Shown in pieces: positions 55,264 through 64,000 of a stretch of 64,000 nucleotides of DNA. Every line of letters begins with the position of its first letter. Within the stretch, counting starts at the first letter, position 1. The stretch is from Mrakia gelida. Taxonomy: Eukaryota > Basidiomycota > Tremellomycetes > Cystofilobasidiales > Mrakiaceae. Location of the stretch: assembly GCA_024345305.1 (NCBI GenBank), contig BRON01000006.1, positions 930,001-994,000 on the forward strand, written 5' to 3'. Made by a program: the position numbers and the translations under genes. Under the pieces are notes generated by a model. It was not told where the DNA came from, searched no databases, and saw only the letters and a list, made by a program, of their open reading frames with translations.

Positions 55264-57739
55264 ATGGCCTCTACCAATCCTCCCACCTCCGCTCAACAAA
55301 CCCTCTCCCCAAACGCAAAATCTGAATACCTCAAGCGGCAGACGGGGAGGATCACCACCCTGGTCAGCTCCTTCGCTCCTTCCTTCCTTCCCTCCTTCCC
55401 TCCCCCTTTCCTTCCCTCCCTCCTTCCTCCCTTTCTTCACTCACCCTTCGCTCCCCTCTCCTCCGACCACAGTCCTCCCACCTCTTCCCACCGCCAGCCA
55501 CTCCTGCGTTGATGGATTCAGACGAAGACGCCTACTTCCAGGAATTCCACCTCCATCGTTCTCGATCTTTGGTCTTCTTCAACTACCTCGAGAACTCGTG
55601 CTTCGATGGAGACCAAGCAAAGTTCGAGAACCTCATCATCAGCATCCTCGAGTACATCTCAGATACCTCAGTCCACACCCACGATCACTCCCTCCTCACC
55701 GACCCGGAAGCCGTCATCACGGACGCCGACATCCCCATGATCCAGAGATTCGTCCAGAACGTCCCCGTCTCTCAAGCTTCCAAGGTCCTCAAGGCTCGAG
55801 ACAACCTCCACAAGCACGCCAAAGACTACAGAGGGCTCAACGTACGTTCTCACTCATCCTGCTATGTTCCTCTCCCTTGCGACGTCTCTGACCTTTCCCT
55901 TCCCCTTCCTTCCTCCTTCCTCCCTCCTCGCTCCTCCCCAGCACTCTCAACCCGACGTTCGAGATCGCGTCAAAGTTGCCGTTTCGACGTTCAACAACAT
56001 GCTCCCCAAGCCGCGTAAACCAGAGGATCTCGTCGTCTTCGAGGACGCCCTACTCACCCTTCTTCCGATGAGGAATATCGACGACAACCACGCCCTGCCC
56101 GACGCCGTCTTCGTCGAGTTCTTCAAGGCTTTCCTCAACGTCGACGAGGACTCCCTCGCACCCTTCCTCACCCTCCACGCCTCCACCTTCATGATCCTTG
56201 GACAAAACGTCCCCAAGCTCACACCGACTTCCCGAGTGGCGCCTCTTCTCCTCGGCTACCTCGACACAGATATCGGCCTCCATGTCCGCTCTGTTCGTCC
56301 CTCCCCCCCCCCCCGCTTTCTCCGACCCCTTAGGTCCACCGCTCACCCTCACGCCCTCGACTTTTCATATCGCAGCTCCACGGAAGCTTGCCTCTCCTCC
56401 ACCAATCAGACGTCGAGCGATACATCCCTCTCCAATCCGTCGACCCAACCCGAAGTTCAAAGCTACTCGCGTACATGAAGAGGTTCATCCACCACTTCAA
56501 CGAAGTCCTCTTCTGCCCCTCCTACTCCTCCTACGACTCGGCCCCCCTCGTCGTCGTCTCTTTCTGCATCAACATGCAACCCCCTCCCCTCCCCTTCCAG
56601 CAACTCGTGGTCGACCTCCTCACGCAGTTCGCCGAAGACGAGCAGGACCGACCCTGGATCACGCACCGGAGGCTCCAGGACATGCTCCTTCCGTATTACT
56701 CGGCCAGCTTCGTTCGCGTACGTTCCCTTCGCATATATCCTCCCTCCTCGCTCCCGCCTTTGCTGACGCGTCTGGTCTCCTACCCAGAACGTCCTCAACG
56801 TTCGTCCCGCTTTCACTCTCCCTCCGTCCCTCCTTCCCCCTCGCAGCCCGCTGCGGCTGACCCTCCACCCCTTTGGCCTCCCCAATAGGCCCCTCCTCCT
56901 CGCTCCCAATCCTGTCAACCTCAACCCAACGCTCCCGCTCCTCCGTCGAACGCCGTCGCCTCGAGTTCAAAGTCAGCGGCTCCCCACGTCAACTCAGCAT
57001 CCACTTCCAAGTCGACCTCAGGAGGAGACCCCTCGTCGGCTTCAGCAGCAGCTCTCAAGTCCAACCCAGCACCAACTCCCCAGTCGACCTCAGGAGGAGA
57101 CCCGTCGTCAACCTCAGCTGGACAGGCCACGCCCAAAGTCGGTTCCTCTCTCCCCTCCCTTGTGCCTTGGACCTCTCTCCTCCGAACCCTCGTTTCGCTC
57201 TCCCCGAACTAAACTCTCTCCCTCTCTCACTTTCTCCAGCCGCCGACCAGCAAGCCCGCCCTTGCGTCAAGCTCATTGAAGAGGCTCACCCCGCCAGCAC
57301 CTCTCACGGATCAACCAGCCAACAAGAAGCCCAAGGGAAACTCCTCCTCCAGCACCGCCGTCAACAAGCAGTAAGTCGTACATCTCTTCCTCTTCGCCCT
57401 CCGTCCCTTTCGTCGCTAACCGCTCCGCACTTTCACCTCCCTTGCCAGCGTGACAACTGGAGGCTCAACTTCCACAGGCTTGTCCTCCGCCACCAAGCCG
57501 AAGAAGACGTTCGTCTGTCTTATTTCCCTCCCCATCCTCCACTCCCTCGCCGCTAACCGCTCCGCCCTTTCACCTCCCTCGCCAGCGGTACAACTCACTC
57601 AGGCTCGTCTTCCAGCACCAAGAAGGAGGCCTTCTCCGCCTCGGGCAGCCAGCAAGTGGACGAATCCTTACCCCCGCGCAAGTCGGTCGAAAGAACCCGG
57701 TACGGAGAAGAGACAGACGAAGACGAAGACAAAGAGTAG
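55264..57739 (+). CDS. Hypothetical helical protein with Ser/Thr-rich tail
   Basis: The start is MASTNPPTSAQQTLSPNAKS at 55264. Intron 1 (55363-55472) joins RITTL to SSHLFPPPATPALMDSDEDA in frame. Introns at about 55842-55939, 56293-56375 and 56719-56787 follow. The first 350 residues are helical and well coded: AKFENLIISILEYISDTSVH, MIQRFVQNVPVSQASKVLKA, VKVAVSTFNNMLPKPRKPED, LLAYMKRFIHHFNEVLFCPS. The tail is Ser/Thr/Pro-rich with two copies of STSGGDPSS about 60 bp apart (57012 and 57072). The last exon ends ERTRYGEETDEDEDKE at TAG 57737. Exon joins in the tail are tentative. No family is recognised. The helical half may be a repeat-type scaffold. Confidence 0.6.
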
Positions 57740-60075
57740 GGTTCGGTCTCTCGACGACTCCAGCACCCCATCGTCCTCGGCTTCTTCCCTTCCTTTCCTT
57801 CCCTTTCAGCTCTCTATTCTCTTCAACTCTTGTCATCACGGACCTCTGCTCCTTGTTTAGCTCCTTCCACCCTAGCCCACCCTTACGTTTTTTGTTGGTT
57901 CGACGACCCCTTACGCACTCTTCATCTCGCTTATCTTTCTTCACGACTCCACCTCTTCACCTCATCTGCTTTTCCAGCCTTTAGTCGCCTTCTTTATCGA
58001 CCTCTCTTCTTTTCTTTTTTTTTATACTAGTCTGACAGCGTTTAAGAGTCGGCAGAGTTTGTGTATAGAACCCACTGAGAACCTGTATGTATGCTGGGAA
58101 GGTCTCGTTGGAAGGAAGGAGGGAGGAGCTCGCTCGCTCATAACTCGGTCTTCCACTCCTCCTTCCCTTCCCTCCTCCCCGAGCGAGCTCAATGCTGACC
58201 CTCTTTCCTCCCCTTACCTCTCTACCAGGAAATTCTGCATCACTCCTCTTCTACTCCCATCCATTCAACGGACCCGATCTACTGTCAGAACCCTCTCGAG
58301 CTTCCTTCGAAGGCAACCTCCACCAAACCTCCTTCCCCTTTGGAATCCTCGCTGAACGAGCTCTCGAGAGACCTTCTCGTAGTATCCAAGTTAGGCTTTC
58401 GCTTTCTGCTATGCAGCTGGAGGTGGGGGGAGGTCGGATGAGGTGTGACCTGCCTTTGGAAGGGGAGGGAAGGGAGAGCGAACGAAGAAGGAAGGAGGAG
58501 TTGCGAGCTCGAGCTGACCATCGTCCTTCCCTTCACCTCACTCGCTCTCCCTAGAAGGCAGAAGTCGATCAGCAAGTCGTCGCTGATGCTTTCTCCATCT
58601 TCTCCCTTCTCTTCCCTTCTCCAGACTTGAGTCCAGAACCTTGTAGACGCCAGGAAACAAATTGAGCGATGGGCCGACATGAAGGTCGCATTTCATTTTT
58701 CGTTCGTAGACCTCGTTTCCTTTCCTCCTTCGCGTCGACCACCGCGGACTTCGTTATCTCTTCTCTCCGTTCCTCCTACAGTGGCATCATCTCTCCCTAG
58801 GTGCAGGGAGGATTCATCGCTGGAGGCTTGAAGGTTGAGGCTTGAAGAAACCGGAGAGCGTCAAGGTCCCTCTCCTAGGTCGCAACTGTTGTTCCTCCCG
58901 GCCCTGAACTCACCAAAAATCTATCTCCAGTTCGTGTGAACGGCCTCTTGCTGACTCTCCTTTTACGTCGACAAGAGCATTCAGATGAACCGTGTAGAAG
59001 TGGAAAGCAAGCTTTTGCTCCTCCCCTTCCACTTTTCCCTTTCTCTCCCTATCCAGAGAGTTTCTACCTTCCTCGGTTACCACCTCAAGCGAACCTTCTT
59101 TCGGCTTTTGAACATCACTCCGCACTCATCGCAACTTTGCCCTGTTCCCTTCCTTCCATACGTTGCGGTATGGACATTTTTCTTCGACACTCCGGCCCGT
59201 TCGAGAGAAACCAACACCATACCAGCCAGCCGCATATGCCACTTTGCTGCACTTGCCCTTGGCCCCTTCGCTGTCCACTGATCGTTGCCTCCCTTGAGTC
59301 CCCATACATCCTGTTGTCCTTATCCACTTTGGTACGCACATCCACTGGCTCTTTCAACTCGTTTTGCTACTCTGATCTCAACTCGCCATTCTGAGAGCTC
59401 TCGTTTCGCTTCCCAACTCGCGTTGGTCCCTGTGCCTTCCCGATCTCGGTTCGACGCAACTGTTCATTAGCCCAAACAAAAGTGGCGCTTAAAAGACTCG
59501 CTCACGGCGAGATCGAACCTGAGTCCGACACCGGAGATCACAACGCTCAAAAAGGGGTCGCGCTAGTGTGCAGGTCGAAGATCAGCTCGTTATCTCTCCC
59601 AACACGTCCCCCTCCCTGCTCCTCTCTTTTTTATTCATTGCTCTCCCTCCGCTAGTACCATCTTACTAGTTCTACCTTCTGGGTATTCGCCCCTTCCTTC
59701 CCACTCTGGCTTAAGCACGCTCTCCTCTGCCTCTCAATCTTCTCTTTCTTCTGAAAGGAAACTCCTTCATCGCCCACCATCTCCTTCTCCTCCCAACTCA
59801 CCTGGTCAGTCAGTCACTCTCGTATCCAACATGTTTCTCTCTTTTTCTCGATTCAATCCTTCAACACTTTCTCTTCTCATCCCGTTTCTAGGTGAGAAGG
59901 AGGAAGTGAAAGTGGTTACAGGATCCGAGAGGATGTCTATTTGAATACCAATATGAGCGACGGCGTCGTTAAGGTACCTCGATAGAGCTACCCACCACAA
60001 CCCCACCTAGAGACCTTTACTTTATCGTAGAACGCCCACAACGCTCATCTCAGTAATCACTGCCTCGTCGAACCC
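57740..60075. other. No gene recognised
   Basis: The 2.3 kb is C/T-rich on the plus strand with short open frames only. 57840-58040 is the 3' flank of the preceding gene. A potential imperfect hairpin sits at 59491-59525 (GACTCGCTCACGGCGAGATC region). No promoter or RNA gene is supported. Confidence 0.4.
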
Positions 60076-61370
60076 ATGGTCGAAAGTCAAACACTCGAGC
60101 TCGACAAATCGACTCACCCTCCCTCCTCTTCCTCTGTCGTGCTGCCCTGTCCTTACCTTTTATCCTCTCCAGACGCCATCTCAGAAGATCCCTCTAGCTT
60201 CCCAAATGCAACCTATATCACTCACGCCGATCCGTTCATCGTTCTCTCGCCTCGACCAGCCAAATACCTCTTTTTCGACGGACCTCAGGAAACGAGAGTC
60301 GTTCGCTCGGAAATGCTCAAGGGAGGGACGATCTTCATCTCGAAGTCAGAATGGAATGGGACTATATCTCCTTATCACTTGTTAATCGAGCTGTGAGCCT
60401 TCCATGCTTCCCCATTCGTTGGCGAGGGAGGGACAGACGCGTCGCGCTCCGAGATCCGAGCTGAACTCGTTGCGCCCTTTCGTGCAGCGTGCTTTCGTGC
60501 TACATGGTCTTCACAGCAAGGATAATGTGTATCCCCGTGGTATGATCAACGGAGGAGATGAGTGGAGAGGATTTTATGCGGGTCTCAGCGAGTGAGTCGA
60601 CGAGTCTCGCGTGGTCTGGCCTTTTCCTCGCTTTCCTTCGCTGACGGATCCTCGATCTCCACCGCAGATACGTTCTCGATCTCATGGGACCTCACACGTA
60701 CATGCGAGACACATCGATTGTTGAAAGTGAGCTCCTGAATCGCTCACTCGTGAGCAAAACTCAAGGCTGATTGTTTTGGTTTCCATTTTACGTCGCTTCA
60801 GCTATGAAAAGATCTGGAGAACTGTTGATGTTCGATGAGATTGTCCTCTTCGATCGATGGGCTGCTCAATAAACATCGGTTGACCACGCACGAGGCAAGG
60901 AGATGGAACGAAGTTTTCGGTGGTGAGCTCAAGTTCACGCGTTTCGTTTTGCTTCTCGAGTTGAGCTGACTCGGCCCTTTCTTCCTTCGCTCCTCAGGGC
61001 TGTACGAGACGGTACCTCACAAAATTGATTGGCTCGATCCAGTGCGAGATCTGGTGAAGAAGAAGCTCGGAGTCGTCGATCTTGTGAGTTGCCGAAACGA
61101 AGCGTTCACGGGCAGTCGCGTCGCGGGTTCTTGAACGTAGCCGTTGACGAGACTCGTTTTTTCCTACAGGCAGGGCAAGAAGCGTCTTCCCAAGGTCACA
61201 TATATCAATCGGTACGCCTCCAATCATCTTATCTCGATCAAGAAGGCTAACGCCGTTGCCGTCGATCCGACTTCTCACTCACTTAGCGGAAGCTCTAGAG
61301 TAGATGGTGCACTTCGAGGAGCTCACGAGCGTTCTTCCTTCCTCCCGTCCATTGCCGTTTCTCTTCTTCC
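60076..61370 (+). pseudogene. GT61/DUF563-like glycosyltransferase relic
   Basis: Exons read MVESQTLELDKSTH, AKYLFFDGPQETRVVRSEML, EWNGTISPYHLLIEL, RAFVLHGLHSKDNVYPRGMI, YVLDLMGPHTYMRDTSIVE and RSGELLMFDEIVLFDRWAAQ. A TAA at about 60869 breaks the frame, after which AREARRWNEVFGG, LYETVPHKIDWLDPVRDLVK and GKKRLPKVTYINR continue. The last phrase matches the VTYIdR signature of fungal GT61 (EOGT-like) proteins, and AEALE, a stop, then MVHFEELTS near 61295 fits the next conserved step. The C-terminal catalytic region (gvHG.gLtn) is not found. Family is inferred. The internal stop and missing C-terminus indicate a pseudogene. Confidence 0.45.
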
Positions 61371-64000
61371 AGCCTTGCTTCCAGCTCTTCAAAGAGCTCA
61401 ATGCTGAATCCATACCCTCTTCGCCTTCTGACAGACCAAAGGTTACAACGGAGGAGCGTCTTCTCTACTTCAACGGAGTCACCCCTTACCTCGCACCCCT
61501 CGTCATCTCCTACGCCTTTAATCAACCATGGGATCACCATCGCCGACTACCCCTCCCACAGCTCGGACTTCCTCCCCGCTCTCGCTGTCGCCGTCTTCTC
61601 CCCGGCCGCTCACTTCTACAGGGTTCACCTGTATACTCATGTCAATAAAGGAGGAGAGTCAATAAGAAGGCCTTCACAGGGTGAGCTTCTCCTTTCCCTC
61701 CTTTGACCTCCCTTCGTCTTGCTCACCTCTTCGTCTTTCCTCTGTCCCAGGATTCTCGCCGCGGCTCGTGGAAACTACATCAAACCCAAGACCAGCGTCA
61801 CAACTTACGAGTGCTCGTTGGCTCCGATCGAACAGGAAATCCAGCCTGGAGCTCGCTCGTTCAGCGTGAGTCTTTCTCCTTCTTGCCATGCCAGCAGGAA
61901 CCCACCCACTCCATCTCCACTCCACCTTCGCTGCCAGAGTCCATACGAGCGACGCCGCGAAGAGGAGAACTGGGATCATTGCGAGTCCCTCAAGACAGAG
62001 CATCTGAGAGTGACGATTCAGCTCTATCGATGTGTATACGAGCGGCAGAGAACGACTTGAGTGTGCACTTTCAGCGCCTTCGGAGCACTTTGATTCGTTT
62101 TCACTCTCCCTCTTTCATTCGTGAAGATCTTCCCGTGAGAGTTTCTCCCTCTTGCGATGGATAGTTCGGCGCGTACTTCCGACGGCGTTTTCGCCGCAAC
62201 CCCCCAAGTCCGAGTGAGAATCTACAAAGCGAGGGTTTCGGCTGAACTGAGGGCTTGAAGAGATCTATACATTCCAATATCGATAGGCTCAACCTGAGCG
62301 CTCCGGTCGCTGTATCGACATGCGTTTCGTAGATTTCATACTCTCTCTCGAACTACATCGAAGTATGCAACCCCACAGCCAGGGAAACAGCCCGCCCTCT
62401 GCGCCATTTTGAGCTTTTCGACGCTATTCGTTCGTTCAGACTGGATTCGTCCTCTCTCCATATCCCCAGATTCTATACATCCAACAGAAACCTATCTGAA
62501 AGGACCTCACCACGTCTTCCTGTGAGATCTACAAGCAGCCTTCAGCAGGAAATTCACTCGAACTCGCCCTTCTCTCTTTTTCGATCAGCTTTGAGAACTG
62601 AGCAGCTCACCTCCAATCGAGCGTTGTGATTTCCGGTCCCTCTCTCCCTCTTCCCCCTCCCCTCTTTCTTTTCCTCTCCTTCCTCCATCCCTACTTCTCT
62701 GTCCGCCTTCAAAAAAGCCTGATTTGCAGTCGAAGAGAAAGGGAGGAGAGAAAGTAGATGAGAAAATGACGAAATAAGACCACGTCTAAACCTCGGTCTG
62801 CTCACAGCTCGTTCAGCTCGTTTCAGTGGTTGGTTCCACAGCACATATGATACCTCTAACCGTATGCGCCGTTCGTAATCCTATGCCATGCGTTCCAACG
62901 CGTCGAAACGGTGAAATCCGTCAAGTCTGTACACTCAAGGCAGTCGCGGCACGACTGACTCTTCGTTTCCCCCCTTCCCTTCGTCTTGTTTACTACACAG
63001 ATCTTAGGACTCAACGGATTCATGGTCGGTCTGAACTTCTGCCGCGGAGTCTCCTTACGCAGCCTCATCAAATTCCGCTACCCACTCAAGTTCGCCTGGA
63101 CGATCCTCTACAGCATCATCTAGCTTTCATGGATCTTGCCCGTCTCGGAACACACCTTGGGAGTCAAGCAGGTGTTTGCTCCTGGGCCGTCAACTGGTAA
63201 GCTCAGCTCTCGCTCTTGACGCTCGGCCCCTTGACTCGAGCCAAACGCGTCGTTGATTTGCTCCGTTTCGTTCTCTCGGACGCAGGAGTTACCCCTTCAT
63301 CTTCTCAACACCTTTGACACCCTTACGTCCTTCATTATCATGCCTCTCATCCCCCGCTGTGTTATAACTGCCGTCCTCACGAGGGGTGAGCCTTCCTTTC
63401 GCTTTTTCCTCCCTCGTCGCGTCGCGTCCCTCTCTTTTCGCTCGACCTGACTCGATGTCGTTCTTCTCTCGTCTCTACTTAATAGAAGTCCAACACCCTT
63501 TCTACAAAGTAAGCCTTCTACTCCCTCCCTCTTCAAAGCACGATTCCTTCCACTTCGAACCCGACCAAACTCGACCTCGTCAGTCCCGCTTTGAGATCTC
63601 GTATCTGTTTCCCTCAAACGCCAACTGGATGGTTCAGACTCGCATCTACGGACACGGTGCAATAAGAAGCAGCTTCAAGTACATCGGCGTCCTCGCTGCT
63701 TGGATCGTGGTGACAGAACTCACGTCGCTTCTCTCTCGGACAAAGGAATTGAAGTCGAGCTTCGATGAAGGATGAGGCTGCTTCGCCGATGGCTCCCTAG
63801 ATGCTCTAATGTTTCACCTCTGACGCCGAGATAGACTACATACACGCTTACTTAGAATGTATTGGTTCCGTGATAACGAAACGAAGACGAAGCGATTGTA
63901 ACGGGACGCGTCCCTTTTGTTCCTGAGCTTCTTACCGAACTCGTTTCCGGAGTCAGAAGACCTGTTTTTGGGTCAGAGAAAGATCCAGATACTACTCCTA
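61371..64000. other. Unresolved exons of unidentified genes
   Basis: Coding-looking fragments occur on the plus strand. One is INHGITIADYPSHSSDFLPA with AVFSPAAHFYR near 61515-61620, followed by RILAAARGNYIKPKTSVTTY near 61750. Another is ILGLNGFMVGLNFCRGVSLR with FAWTILYSII near 63000-63120. The last is SRFEISYLFPSNANWMVQTR with FKYIGVLAAWIVVTELTSLL near 63590-63740, ending at TGA 63773. The last two hint at a multi-pass membrane protein interrupted by a TAG at 63121 and frame changes. No family is recognised. Confidence 0.35.

Noticed and set aside
59478..59580. tRNA-like sequence on the minus strand (GGTTCGATCTC box and TTGTGAT loop)
   Set aside because: The TpsiC stem does not pair, no matching 5' acceptor strand is present and the anticodon stem is not formed, so at most it is a tRNA-derived scrap.

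Overview
This window looks like nuclear DNA of a filamentous or yeast-like fungus, most likely a basidiomycete. The inference rests on genes split by many short GT-AG introns (about 50-150 bp), closely spaced genes on both strands, a KRE6/SKN1-type glucan-synthesis protein, a fungal microbial rhodopsin, a fungal-type siderophore transporter remnant and Ty1/copia debris. No rRNA, convincing tRNA, CRISPR or bacterial operon structure was seen. Exon joins were read by eye from splice sites and reading frame, so boundaries are approximate unless stated.

Layout. 0-4.7 kb is a pile-up of broken pieces: a kinase-gene fragment copied from a gene at 18.1-19.9 kb, a decayed Ty1/copia pol with its 3' LTR, a ~225-bp tandem duplication, an inverted truncated copy of the gene at 24.1 kb, a 5'-truncated siderophore-transporter gene and another LTR scrap. 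5.8-14.8 kb holds a divergent pair: KRE6/SKN1-like glycoside hydrolase (minus) and a large membrane GT2 glycosyltransferase (plus). 15.4-16.5 kb carries a damaged glycosyltransferase-like gene. 18.1-27.5 kb has a NIMA/NEK-like kinase, an unknown protein, the parent of the inverted fragment, a small acidic-tailed protein and TFIIE-beta. 29.0-36.5 kb has a secreted GH3 beta-glucosidase and a complete nine-exon rhodopsin (352 residues by my model).

36.5-39.8 kb is a second retroelement area: two solo LTRs of the same 227-bp family as the first element. One of them sits inside the pol of a different copia element and is flanked by a perfect 5-bp target-site duplication. A membrane-protein gene next to it (39.9-40.3 kb) ends at a splice donor that faces transposon DNA. 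42.1-52.3 kb contains two tandem paralogous genes for large, acidic, probably nuclear proteins with a JmjC/cupin-like C-terminal domain. Their coding regions have diverged strongly, yet the ~1 kb just upstream of each start codon is almost identical. 52.4-57.7 kb contains a degenerate gene and an unknown helical protein with a Ser/Thr-rich tail. 60-61.4 kb holds a GT61-like glycosyltransferase relic.

Themes: several genes act on cell-wall or surface glycans (KRE6-like, GT2, O-fucosyltransferase-like, GH3, GT61-like). The most notable items are the rhodopsin with a Glu at the cytoplasmic proton-donor position, the JmjC-like tandem pair with its homogenised upstream block, and the retroelement-associated gene fragments.
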